Assembly: GCA_963815295.1 (NCBI GenBank)
Contig: CAWFFZ010000013.1
Span: 124,001 to 188,000, forward strand
Direction of reading: 5' to 3'
Origin: JACDHG01 sp963815295
GTDB taxonomy: Bacteria > Actinomycetota > Actinomycetes > Propionibacteriales > Nocardioidaceae
DNA: 64,000 nt
How positions within the stretch are numbered: position 1 is the stretch's first letter; each line of letters opens with the position of its first letter. Positions 25,528-34,928 of the stretch are shown here, in pieces. The position numbers and the translations under genes were made by a program. A model generated the notes under the pieces. That model had not been told where the DNA came from, did not search any database, and saw nothing but the letters and a program-made list of their open reading frames with translations.

Positions 25528-27455
25528 TCAGCTCCCCACGAGCGGCGTGTCCTCCGGCGTCGTCTCTGGTCCTGCCGCTGTGCCGGACCGCTTGTCGAGA
25601 CCAGGCTTTCGGATCGCTCCCGGATTGGGGATAGCCGCGAGCAGTTTGCGGGTGTAGGGGTCCTTGGCGTCTCCGATGACCTCTAGCGTGGGCCCGCGCT
25701 CGACCATCACGCCCAGGTTCAGCACCATCACGTCATCGGCGAGCAGCCGAGCACTGAGGAGGTCGTGGGTGATGTACAGCATGGCGATGCCCTTGTCGCG
25801 GACGAGCGCGTCGAGCAACCCGATGATCTCGGCTCGGATGGAGACATCCAGCATCGAGATGGGCTCGTCGGCGATGAGGATTTCGGGCTCGGGGCCAACG
25901 CGCGCGCGACTACGACCCGCTGACGCTGCCCACCCGAGAGCTCGTGGGGGAGCTTGTCGAGGTACTGCGACGCTGGGCTCAAGCCCACGGTCTCGAGCAG
26001 TTCGGCCGCCCGGGCGCGGGCCTGCTTACGGTCCATGCCGAGGTGGTTCTGCAGCGGGCGGCTGATCGCGTAGACGACGCTGCGGGTCGGGTTGAGGGCC
26101 GAGAACGGGTCCTGGAAGACGAGTTGCACGTGTCGTCGGTAGCGGCGCAAGGCTCGGCGCTTCAGGCGGTCGACCCGGCTGCCCTTGAACTCGATCGTGC
26201 CCTGGGTCGGCCGCTCCACCCCGGTCACCAGCTGGGCAATCGTGGTCTTGCCGGAACCACTCTGCCCAACCAAGGCGCTGACCCGGCCCGGCCGCAGCAC
26301 GAAAGACACGTCTTTGACGGCCTCGGTGTACGTCGTGCGCATGCCTTGCCTGACGTGGAAGGTCTTGCTGACGTTCTCCACCACTAACACCGGCTCGGCA
26401 TCGACGTCACCGCGAGTGCTGGCGTCGGCGGAGAACACCGCGTCGAGGTGGTCGACCGGCGCCGCCTTCTGGATCGGTATGCCGTCGCGCAGGGACTGCT
26501 CGACCAGCAGGCACCGCGCATGGCCACGGCCGGCAGGCAGCAGTTCGGGGTGGTTGGTGCGGCACTCGTCGACCGACACCGGGCAGCGTGGCTCGAACCG
26601 GCAGCCGACGAGCTCGCCCGACAGGTGCGGTGGCCGCCCTGGGATGAAGGCGACCTCGACGACCTCGTCGCGCGGATCGGCATACGAGCCGAGCAGGCCG
26701 GTGCTGTAGGGGTGAAGCTGTTCGACGATCATGTCGGCGGACGGTTGGTTCTCGACGATTTCGCCGGCGTACATGACCATCACCCGGTCAGCCATCTCCA
26801 TGACGGTGCCGAGATCGTGGCTGATGAACAGCACTGCGAACCCGAGCTCGCGACGCAGCTCCCGAAGCCGGTCGAGGATGTCACGCTGCACTACCACGTC
26901 GAGTCCGGTCGTGGGCTCGTCGAGGAGTACGAAGCGTGGCTGGAGTGCGAGTGCGAGGGCTAGGGCTACGCGCTGCTTCATGCCACCGGAGAGTTCGTGC
27001 GGGTAGCGGCGCAGCACGTCACGTTCCAAGGAGACCATCTCCAGGAGGTCGCCCGCGCGCTGCTCGATATCGGGGTCGTCGCCCGCTGCCTCGGGGTGCG
27101 CCGCGAACGTGTCGGCAAACTGGCTGCGGATCGTTACCACCGGGTTGAGCGAGTTCATGCTGGACTGGAAGACGGTGGACAAGTCGACCCACCGCATCGG
27201 ACGCATCTCGTCCTCGTCGAGGTTCGTTACGTCGCGCCCGTCGAATGTGACGGTGCCGCCGCTGATCGCGGCTGGCTTCTCCAACAGTCCCAAGATGGCG
27301 TTGCCGAGTGTCGACTTGCCACACCCGGACTCCCCGAGCAGTCCGACGAACTCGCCCTCATCGACGTTGAAGCTCACCTGGTCGACGGCGCGCACCGCCA
27401 GGGAGTCGCGCGGCGTGTAGGTGACGCTCAGCTCGGAAACCTCGAGGAGGGCCAT
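25528..27455 (-). CDS. Fused double ABC transporter ATP-binding protein (Dpp/Opp type), one frameshift
   Basis: Energises the permease pair upstream. First half: Walker A GESGCGKST, signature LSGGMKQR, then VLLDEPTTGLD, then the oligopeptide-type C-terminal box (CRFEPRCPVSVDEC). Second half: Walker A GQSGSGKTT and signature LSGGQRQR. After RALAP the frame is lost in a G4 (C4 on the coding strand) run at 25891-25894; the other frame supplies EPEILIADEPISMLDVS, the second Walker B and the C-terminus to 25528. One missing C restores a 642-residue protein. Since the rest of the operon is intact, either a sequencing indel or a very recent loss. Starts one base after the permease stop. Confidence 0.85.
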
Positions 27456-27456
27456 G

Positions 27457-28386
27457 TCAGTCCTCCCTGAGGGCTGGGTTGCTCAGCGCGTCGACGCCGA
27501 AGTTGATCAGCGTCATCGCGGTCATAAGGAGAGCCAGGATGAGCCCTGGTGCAATCAGCCACGCCCACCCACCGAGCAGCATTGCGCCACCTACGCTGGC
27601 CTGGTTGAGCATGGTGCCCCAGCTCACCGTCTGCGGATCTCCCAGTCCCAAGAAGGCGAGCCCTGCCTCTGCGCCGATCGCGCCGAGGGCCGCGCCCATG
27701 AACCCAACGACGATCAACGAGGTCATGTTGGGAGCAATCTCGTAGAAGATGATCCTGGAGGTGCTGTCACCTGCGAATTTGGCCGCTGTGACGTAGTCCC
27801 GGCTGCGCAAGGTGAGGATCTGCGCGCGTTTGAGGCGGGCGCCGAAGGCCCAGCTAGTAATCGAGATCACGATGATGATGACAAAGACACCGTCGACCTG
27901 GATATACCCAGCCAGCACGATCATCAGCGGCAGCCCCGGCACGACGAGGCCGAGGTTGATGAAGAACGACAGCACCTCGTCGACCACACCTCCTAGGTAG
28001 CCGGCACTGAGCCCGACCACCAGTGCGATCGCGGTGGAGATGATGCCGCAGGCAAGTCCCACGAACAGTGACGTGCGGGAGCCCCAGATGAGCTGGGAGT
28101 AGACGTCCTCGCCGCTCTGGGTGGTGCCGAGCCAGTGGTCGGCCGAAGGGCCCTGAGACGGCACGAAGTCGTCGGCTCGGGGGTCGAACGGCGCGATCAT
28201 CGGCGCGAACACGGCCATGAGGATGAACCCCAACAGCATCAAGAGCCCGACCCGGCACTTGACATTGCGCCACAAGATGATGAACCAGCCGGGCACCCGG
28301 GTGGACTTGCCGGCCTCATGGAAGGCGACCTCAGGGCCCTCGATGTCGCGGTCGGGGATGTCGGATGGGGTGATCGGAGTGGTCAT
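27457..28386 (-). CDS. ABC permease, DppC/OppC type
   Basis: 309 residues with about six membrane helices. The N-terminal OppC extension is present (FHEAGKSTRVPGWF), as is the BPD_transp EAA loop (GAEAGLAFLGLGDPQTVSWG). It pairs with the DppB-type permease upstream; their ends overlap (ATGA, 28383-28386). In Actinobacteria and Thermotogales this importer family often carries oligosaccharides as well as peptides; the glycosidase context favours sugar. Confidence 0.9.
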   Translation of the reverse strand: MTTPITPSDIPDRDIEGPEVAFHEAGKSTRVPGWFIILWRNVKCRVGLLMLLGFILMAVFAPMIAPFDPRADDFVPSQGPSADHWLGTTQSGEDVYSQLIWGSRTSLFVGLACGIISTAIALVVGLSAGYLGGVVDEVLSFFINLGLVVPGLPLMIVLAGYIQVDGVFVIIIVISITSWAFGARLKRAQILTLRSRDYVTAAKFAGDSTSRIIFYEIAPNMTSLIVVGFMGAALGAIGAEAGLAFLGLGDPQTVSWGTMLNQASVGGAMLLGGWAWLIAPGLILALLMTAMTLINFGVDALSNPALRED

Positions 28387-29378
28387 GCTGCTTCACCCTT
28401 CCGGACCCGTGGATCCAAGTAGCCGTACAAGATGTCGGTGAGGAAGTTCGCGACCAGCACGCCGACGGTAATGAACAGGAACAACGCCTGCATTAGGGGG
28501 TAATCCTTGTTGCCCACCGCTTCGATCATCAGCCTGCCCATCCCGGGGTACTGGAAGATCGTCTCGACGATCACGGTGCCGCCGAGGAGGCCGCCGAGGG
28601 CCAGCGCGAACCCGGTGACGTTCGGCAGGATCGCGACCCGAGCGCCGTACGTCAGGGCGATCTGTCGCCGCGGCAGCCCCTTGGCCTTGGCTAACCGGGC
28701 GTAGTCCGCACCGAGCTCCTGCACCATCTGGTTGCGCATCCCGAAAATCCAGCCGATCGGGCCGAGAATCAGCAAGGACATGGCCGGGAGAACACTGTGC
28801 TGGATGGCGTCTGAGATGAACGTCCAGTTCCAGCCCGGGGTGCTACCAGGACCATAGCCGCCGCTTTCGGGGAACCAGTTCAGCGTGATCGCGAAGACGT
28901 AGACCAGTAGCAGCGCAATCCAGAAGCTCGGCAGCGAGCCGATGAACGTTGACCCGAGGGTGATGGTCGAGTCGGTCTTGGTGTTGCGCCGGTACGCCGC
29001 CCATGCTCCGATCAGCGTGCCGATGATGAACGACATGACCGTCGTCACGCCCACTAAGACGATGGTCCAGATCGCCGCGTCGGCGATCACGTCGGTCACT
29101 GTGTAGGGGTAGTACGTGTACGAGACTCCGAACTCACCTTGGAGGAGTGCACCCAGGTAGTCCCAGTACTGGGACAACAGACTTCCGTCCGGCACGCCGA
29201 GCATCTTGGTGATCGCAGCCACCTGGGCCGGGTCGACCGCCTCGGACTTCCCTGCCAGCTTGGAGACCATCGCTTGGGCAGGGTCGCCTGGCTGGAGCCG
29301 CGGGATGAGGAAGTTGAGAGTCACCGCCGCCCACAGAGTGGCCAGGAAGAAGCCGGCGCGCCGAACGAAATACCGCAT
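28383..29378 (-). CDS. ABC permease, DppB/OppB type
   Basis: 331 residues. The N-terminus MRYFVRRAGFFLATLWAAVT is typical of OppB, followed by a periplasmic loop, then five further helices with the EAA-type loop YARLAKAKGLPRRQIAL and GTVIVETIFQYPGMGRLM. It begins 14 bases after the substrate-binding protein stop. Confidence 0.9.
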   Translation of the reverse strand: MRYFVRRAGFFLATLWAAVTLNFLIPRLQPGDPAQAMVSKLAGKSEAVDPAQVAAITKMLGVPDGSLLSQYWDYLGALLQGEFGVSYTYYPYTVTDVIADAAIWTIVLVGVTTVMSFIIGTLIGAWAAYRRNTKTDSTITLGSTFIGSLPSFWIALLLVYVFAITLNWFPESGGYGPGSTPGWNWTFISDAIQHSVLPAMSLLILGPIGWIFGMRNQMVQELGADYARLAKAKGLPRRQIALTYGARVAILPNVTGFALALGGLLGGTVIVETIFQYPGMGRLMIEAVGNKDYPLMQALFLFITVGVLVANFLTDILYGYLDPRVRKGEAA

Positions 29379-29392
29379 CTGTTGTCAGCGTC

Positions 29393-31063
29393 CTACTCGT
29401 CCGACGGGACCAGGTGGGTCAGCACGATGGGGAAGTTACCACCGTCGGCGTACGGGTTGTCCTCGTTCGGCCAACCTTCTGCCTTGGTGGTGTCGTACTG
29501 GAACCACTTGGCGCCGTACCAGATCGGGATCATCGGCACCTCGGTCATCATGATGTCGACGATCCCGGCTACCGCCTCCTTCTGGGCGTCCTTGTCAGTT
29601 GCGACCTTCAACTCCTCGATCAGTTGGTCGGTCTCGGGATCCTCCCAGCGGATCTCGTTGCCGAGAACTGCTGGCTCGCCAATCGGCGCGGTGTTGGCGC
29701 TGTAGAGCGGGTTGGCGAAGTTGGTGTAGACGTTGCACCCACCGCCAAACACGCCGAAGATCATGTCGTAGTCGCCCGTCTGGCGGGCCTCGTCGTGAGT
29801 CGCCGGGTCGGGGGTCTCCTGTTCGACTTGTAGGCCGAGTGCCTCCAGGTTCTCGATCAGGATGTCGCTCGCGTCGACCCAGTCGAAGTACGTGCCCGGC
29901 ACCTTGAACGTGAACGAGATGGGGTTGCCGTCCTTGTCGAGGCGGTTGCCATCGTCGTCCAGTACGTATCCCGCGTCAGTGAGCGCCTTATCGGCAGCGT
30001 CAGGATCGTATGCGATGCGCCCCTGGTCCTCGATGCCCTCCGGCAGCCACTCGGCCTCGCCGGGAACGACGAGGCCGCTCTGGCTCGCCTCCGTGACGTA
30101 TCCGAACTGAGCCTTGTCGATCACTTCCTGGTCATTGAAGGCCGTGGTCAATGCCTTGCGGAACTCGACATCGTTGAACGGTGCCTTGGTGAGGTTCATG
30201 TAGACACTGATCAGGCCACCCGGCGCGTACCAGTAGTTGCGGTGTTCGGGGTCGCGCGAGATGTAGGACTTCTCGATGTCGGGCATGAACGCTTGGTTCA
30301 TGTCGTAGAAGCCGCGGCTCATCTTCAGCTGCTCGACCGGCCCGCCTGCTTCGGCCTTGTTCCAGCGGAGCTCCTCGACCTTGACCTTGTCGGCCTGCCA
30401 GTAGTCCGGGTTCCGCTCTGCCACGAGCTGCTGCGGGTTGAAGGACTTGACCAACATCGGGCCGGTGCCGACGGGGTCCTCAGAGTTGGTGAAGGTGGCC
30501 GGGTCTTTCACCTCTGACCAGATGTGCTCCGGCACGATGGGTATTGCGCTCACCAGCGTGAACACCGACGAGCCGGGCTCCTTGAACGAGAGGGTGACCT
30601 GGTTGTCACCGGTGGCCTCCACCGACTTCAAAGATGCCCAGACGCCCGTCACATCGAGGACGTCGAACTCCTTGATCATGTTGAACGTGAACGCCACGTC
30701 ATCAGCGGTGAAGTCTTCGCCGTCGTTCCACTTGACGCCCTCACGGATGTCGTACACGAGCGTCTTCGGGTCTGACCACTCGTAGGACTCGGCGAGCCAC
30801 GGGATCTCGGTGCAGCCGTAGGTCTCGATCTGGTACAGCGGCTCGAAGACATAGGCCGCGGCGGCCAGCTTGGTCGCGTCCAGGAACGGGTTGTAGTTCT
30901 CCTGCGGCTGGGCTCCGCCGCCGAAGTCGGTGAGGTTGAGGTAGTTGATCATGCCCTCGGCGGCCGCGTCGTCTTCCGAGTCTTCGGTGCCGGTGCAGCC
31001 TGCCAGCAGCAGGCTCGCACTGGCGAGCGCAGCCACCACGCTCGTGGTCAGTCGTCGTCTCAT
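29393..31063 (-). CDS. Family 5 solute-binding lipoprotein
   Basis: 556 residues. Lipoprotein signal with lipobox LLAGC (Cys at ~23), so it is anchored to the outer membrane face. SBP_bac_5 features: YDIREGVKWNDGEDFTADDV, FVFEPLYQIETY and VGTGPMLVKSFNPQQLVAERNPDYW. This class binds peptides, nickel, opines or oligosaccharides; flanking glycosidases and the LacI regulator favour an oligosaccharide. Its ATG overlaps the LacI stop (ATGA at 31060-31063), so importer and regulator are one operon. Confidence 0.9.
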   Translation of the reverse strand: MRRRLTTSVVAALASASLLLAGCTGTEDSEDDAAAEGMINYLNLTDFGGGAQPQENYNPFLDATKLAAAAYVFEPLYQIETYGCTEIPWLAESYEWSDPKTLVYDIREGVKWNDGEDFTADDVAFTFNMIKEFDVLDVTGVWASLKSVEATGDNQVTLSFKEPGSSVFTLVSAIPIVPEHIWSEVKDPATFTNSEDPVGTGPMLVKSFNPQQLVAERNPDYWQADKVKVEELRWNKAEAGGPVEQLKMSRGFYDMNQAFMPDIEKSYISRDPEHRNYWYAPGGLISVYMNLTKAPFNDVEFRKALTTAFNDQEVIDKAQFGYVTEASQSGLVVPGEAEWLPEGIEDQGRIAYDPDAADKALTDAGYVLDDDGNRLDKDGNPISFTFKVPGTYFDWVDASDILIENLEALGLQVEQETPDPATHDEARQTGDYDMIFGVFGGGCNVYTNFANPLYSANTAPIGEPAVLGNEIRWEDPETDQLIEELKVATDKDAQKEAVAGIVDIMMTEVPMIPIWYGAKWFQYDTTKAEGWPNEDNPYADGGNFPIVLTHLVPSDE

Positions 31064-32211
31064 TTTCGAGGTTCCTCCATATCGCCGGGTGCAGCGTTGT
31101 GATCTCCATGCCCGGCATCGGCGCCGGTGATCGGTGCTTCCAGCACATCTTGGTCGGGTCGGCCCGCGTTCGCACGCTGAGCACCCGAGGCCCCCACTAA
31201 TTCGGCCAGCGGTAGTTCAGGCACGCCGCTGTGACGGCACCCGCACGACCCGCGCAACATCAGCTCGGTCGCCAGCACGGTCTCGCCAACCGGCTCGATC
31301 AGCCGGTTGGCGAGCAGTCGAGCAGTGGTCGCTGCCAACTCGCGAATCGGCTGGCGGATTGTGGTCATCTGCACGAGGGCGGCCATCGGTATGTCGTCGA
31401 ACCCGGTGATAGCGACGTCATCCGGCACGCGAAGTCCGCGGCTCAGCGCCGCGATCATCAGGCCGAGGGCGATCTCGTCGTTGGCGCACACCACGGCCTC
31501 GGGCGGCTCGTTGACGTCGAGCAGTTCCTGGGCGGCGACCGCGCCGTCAGACTGTTGTAGTCCGACCCGGACCGGCTCTGACGGGGCCGCTATGCGCGCT
31601 GCTCGGTGTGCGGAGAGGAAGGCTTGCCAGCGGGTGGTCACGTCGGGCGATCCCTCCGGGTTGCCCACGAAGGCCAGCCGGCGGTATCCATGCTCGACCA
31701 GTAGGTGGCTGGTGAGCACCTGGACTGTGCTGTTGTCGACCCTGACAGAGCAGTGGGCGTGGCCGGTGTCATCAGCCATCACCACCACTCGGGTATGGCG
31801 AGCAACCTTCTCGATGGCTGCGGCGGAAACCGTGCCGCCGTGAATCGCCACCCCGTCGACCCGCGCAGCGAGGTCGAGCACCGTTGCGTCGGTGTCGGCG
31901 CGCAGGTGCGACGCCAGCATCAGCACGCTGTCACCGCTGCTGAGGGCCTCGGCCTCGAAACCCTGGATCAGCTCCGAGAAGTACGGGCCGGACAGCCCGG
32001 GAAAGACCAGACCCAGCGCCCCATGCCGCTTCTCGGCCAGCGCCCGCCCGAGATGGTTAGGCAAGTAGCCTTGCTCCTCGATGACCCGCAGCACCCGATC
32101 GCGCAAGTGCGGCGAGACCTGGGTGGAGCCGCGAGAGACGCGTGAGACAGTCGCGGGGGAGACGCCGGCCATCTCGGCCACCCGTCTCACCGTCACCCGG
32201 CTGTCTTCCAT
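31060..32211 (-). CDS. LacI family repressor of the glycan locus
   Basis: 383 residues. N-terminal helix-turn-helix VTVRRVAEMAGVSPATVSRV with hinge helix NHLGRALAEKRH, then a periplasmic-binding-protein-like sensor domain (LGLVFPGLSGPYFSEL). Two GAAACCGGTTTC palindromes lie 24-68 bases upstream of its start and a third precedes the GH39 operon. It should repress itself, the importer, the GH35-like/ROK operon and the GH39/GH13 operon, with an imported sugar as inducer. The C-terminus is about 40 residues longer than usual and polar. Confidence 0.9.
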   Translation of the reverse strand: MEDSRVTVRRVAEMAGVSPATVSRVSRGSTQVSPHLRDRVLRVIEEQGYLPNHLGRALAEKRHGALGLVFPGLSGPYFSELIQGFEAEALSSGDSVLMLASHLRADTDATVLDLAARVDGVAIHGGTVSAAAIEKVARHTRVVVMADDTGHAHCSVRVDNSTVQVLTSHLLVEHGYRRLAFVGNPEGSPDVTTRWQAFLSAHRAARIAAPSEPVRVGLQQSDGAVAAQELLDVNEPPEAVVCANDEIALGLMIAALSRGLRVPDDVAITGFDDIPMAALVQMTTIRQPIRELAATTARLLANRLIEPVGETVLATELMLRGSCGCRHSGVPELPLAELVGASGAQRANAGRPDQDVLEAPITGADAGHGDHNAAPGDMEEPRK

Positions 32212-32235
32212 ACCTCTTCTCCCGTTATAGGTTGA

Positions 32236-32247
32236 GAAACCGGTTTC
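32236..32247. promoter_or_regulatory. LacI-type operator 1 (GAAACCGGTTTC)
   Basis: Perfect palindrome 25 bases upstream of the LacI start. Centre-to-centre distance to the second copy is 32 bases, about three helical turns, so two dimers would sit on the same face. Confidence 0.9.
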
Positions 32248-32267
32248 CGGAATTGCCTGGCGCGTCA

Positions 32268-32279
32268 GAAACCGGTTTC
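32268..32279. promoter_or_regulatory. LacI-type operator 2 (GAAACCGGTTTC)
   Basis: Second perfect copy in the 163-base divergent region, 96 bases before the GH35-like start. With operator 1 it can control transcription both ways. Confidence 0.9.
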
Positions 32280-32374
32280 AGTACCATAAGCAGAACCACG
32301 CCGATGTGGCAAGGCCCACAGTCGGCTCATCGCCCGAAAACCACCGCCCACCGACCCCGTGAGGACGCACCCCG

Positions 32375-34906
32375 GTGACCACTCCTGCAGCAGCTGACCT
32401 GGCGAAATCCCCAACATTTGGGCGACGTAACGTGCCCGGTCGACCACCCCGGTCGGTGCGGCTCGAACGCCGGCAACTTCTCGTGGACGGCGTCCCGAGG
32501 ATCTTGATGTCCGGTGAGGTGCACTACTTCCGGCTGCACCGCGAGGACTGGGCCGACCGGCTCGACAAGCTGGTTGCCTCTGGGTGTGACGTGGTGGCGA
32601 GCTACATGCCATGGATCGTCCATGAGACGGCCACCGGCGAGGTCGACCTGACGGGCTCCACCAGCGAATACCGCGACCTGGTGGGTTTCCTCGAGCTGGC
32701 GGCCGAGCGTGACTTGTTGGTGGTGGCCCGCCCCGGCCCGTTTGTGATGGCCGAGCTGAAAAACGAAGGCCTTCCGTTCCGCATCTACCGCGAGCACCCT
32801 GACGCCGTGCCGCTGGGTTGGGACGGGGCTCCGGCTCGCACCCAGACACTCGACTACCTCGAGCCCGGCTACCTTGGTGCGGCCGAGCAGTGGTACGCCG
32901 AGATCATGCCCTTGCTGGCCGACCACTTGGTCACGCGCGGTGGCCCGGTGGCAGCAGTCCAGCTCGACAACGAGGTCGGGATGCTCTCGTGGATCACCAA
33001 CACGCCCGAGATGACCGACGCCATGCTGGGCGACCTCGCAACGTGGGCCGACGAGACCTGGGGTCGCGATGCCGCGACGCAGCGGTACGGCGCTGACCCG
33101 CAGGACAAGGCGCGATGGGCGGACTGGTGGCGCTCCGGTGCCACCGCCGGCGGCAGCGCGGCCCAGCAATTGGCGCTGCACCATGACCTCGGGGCTCATC
33201 ACCGCGACCGCTACGCGTCGTACCTGCTGCGACTGCGCGACGTGGCCCAGAAGCACGGCATCGACGGCGTCCCCTTCCTCATCAACATCCACGGCACTAT
33301 CGGCGGTCGCGGCCGCGCGTTTCCGATCGGGATCAGCCAGTTGTCCAAGTCGTACGCCGGCGTGCCGCAGACCACTTCGGGCTCGGACCACTACATCGGC
33401 GAGCTGACCGTGGAGAACGTCCCGGACCTCTATGTCATGAACGCGTTCATGGCCGCGGTCCACGATGCAGAGCAGCCCATCACCTCGCTTGAGTTCGAAG
33501 CAGGCACGGGCGACTACGGTGAGGACCTTAGCCGCATCACGAGTCCGCAGACCGCCGAGCTCAAGACCCGGCTGTTGGTGGCACAAGGCAACCGGCTGAT
33601 CAACTACTACCTGTTCTCGGGCGGGCACAATCCACCGCTGGACGAGCCCGTTGGCGATGGTAACGACCGCATCGCGTTCACCGGTGAGCGCCACGGCTTT
33701 GCAGCCCCCGTCAACCCGGAGGGCGTGCTGACGGACGCCCATGCCGCCACGACCAGCGCGGTGCGCGCGGTGCGAGGGGCCGAGGATCTCCTTGCCAGCA
33801 TGGACGAGGAGCACGACGGCATCGTGCTCGGCTTCGTCCCCGACCACTACCTCACTGAGTACTGCCATCCTTCCTCGACTTCGCGTCGTGACCAGGTCAT
33901 CGACGTCGAGAGGTTCCGGGGGATGGGCCCGCGCGACATGCTGGCGAGGTCGCTGCTGCTCGGCGGCCTGTCATTCGGGGCGGTCGACTTGTCAGGGGCA
34001 CCGACCTCCGCTGGGGCCGAGCTCGACCCGGCTGGTCCGGTGCTCGCCGTCGCGACCCCGGCCGTGCTCGGTCGTGCTACCCAGGAGAGGCTCGCCGCAT
34101 TCGTTCAGGCCGGCGGCCAGTTGCTGCTGCACGGCTTGGTGCCGGAGGTGGATGACGACGGCACACCGTGCACGGTGCTGGCCGATGCCCTCGGCATCAC
34201 GGTGGCTGAGCGCGTCGACGGCACGCCTCACTACTACCCATCGGTGCGCGCGACGGACTGGGCAGGCGCCCAGCCGGAGGTGCGGGTCGGTGTCCTCGAG
34301 CACCTGGCGAGCACCGGTGCATCCACCGTGGAGCCACTAATCCTCGACGTGGCCGACGGTTCCCCTGTTGCCGTCGAGGTCAGTCTGCCCAGCGGCGGAC
34401 GGGCGATCGTGATGGCGTGCGATTACCCATGCCACCTTGACCTGTGGCTGGCATTGTTCGAGCGCTTGGGCGTGCGACCGCGGGTCGTTGCGGACGGTGC
34501 GACGCCTGGGTTGGTCCGCACCACCACAGCAGACGACACGGGGCAGCGCCTCATGCATCTGGTCAATGTCGCTCCCGTTCCGCAGGCGTTCACGCTGCAG
34601 TTGAACGGCGCATCTGTTGCCGACGGATTCGCGTTCGATCTGGCCGCGCGCAGCGGGCTGATTGTGCCCGTCGACGTGCAGCTGAATGATGCCGTGCTGC
34701 GCTGGGCAACTGCCGAGCTCGATGGTGCCGGCGACGGCTCCACGGTGCACCTGCGGCGCGGCGATGGACCAGGGCGCGCGTTGCTGGAGACCGACCGGGA
34801 AGTCACGGTCGAGGGCGAGGCCGACGTGGCCCGGACCGACGCTGGCTGGCTGGTGAGCTGGACCAAGGGTCGGGCTGGCGAACGGCTCAGCGTGCGGCTC
34901 GCGTGA
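32375..34906 (+). CDS. GH35-like beta-galactosidase
   Basis: 843 residues from GTG 32375. N-terminal barrel with the GH35 start (LLVDGVPRILMSGEVHYFRL, then WADRLDKLVASGCDVVASYMPW), acid/base Glu at ~200 (VQLDNEVG) and probable nucleophile Glu ~373 in ITSLEFEAGTG. GH35 normally reads ENEYG and EFYPGW, so this is a divergent branch whose specificity may differ from beta-galactoside. A glutamine-amidotransferase-like domain (residues ~550-720) and C-terminal beta domain follow. No signal peptide. Divergent from LacI with two operators between them; the ROK kinase follows by 22 bases. Confidence 0.8.
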   Translation: MTTPAAADLAKSPTFGRRNVPGRPPRSVRLERRQLLVDGVPRILMSGEVHYFRLHREDWADRLDKLVASGCDVVASYMPWIVHETATGEVDLTGSTSEYRDLVGFLELAAERDLLVVARPGPFVMAELKNEGLPFRIYREHPDAVPLGWDGAPARTQTLDYLEPGYLGAAEQWYAEIMPLLADHLVTRGGPVAAVQLDNEVGMLSWITNTPEMTDAMLGDLATWADETWGRDAATQRYGADPQDKARWADWWRSGATAGGSAAQQLALHHDLGAHHRDRYASYLLRLRDVAQKHGIDGVPFLINIHGTIGGRGRAFPIGISQLSKSYAGVPQTTSGSDHYIGELTVENVPDLYVMNAFMAAVHDAEQPITSLEFEAGTGDYGEDLSRITSPQTAELKTRLLVAQGNRLINYYLFSGGHNPPLDEPVGDGNDRIAFTGERHGFAAPVNPEGVLTDAHAATTSAVRAVRGAEDLLASMDEEHDGIVLGFVPDHYLTEYCHPSSTSRRDQVIDVERFRGMGPRDMLARSLLLGGLSFGAVDLSGAPTSAGAELDPAGPVLAVATPAVLGRATQERLAAFVQAGGQLLLHGLVPEVDDDGTPCTVLADALGITVAERVDGTPHYYPSVRATDWAGAQPEVRVGVLEHLASTGASTVEPLILDVADGSPVAVEVSLPSGGRAIVMACDYPCHLDLWLALFERLGVRPRVVADGATPGLVRTTTADDTGQRLMHLVNVAPVPQAFTLQLNGASVADGFAFDLAARSGLIVPVDVQLNDAVLRWATAELDGAGDGSTVHLRRGDGPGRALLETDREVTVEGEADVARTDAGWLVSWTKGRAGERLSVRLA

Positions 34907-34928
34907 CAGTCGGGCGCGCTCTGCCACG

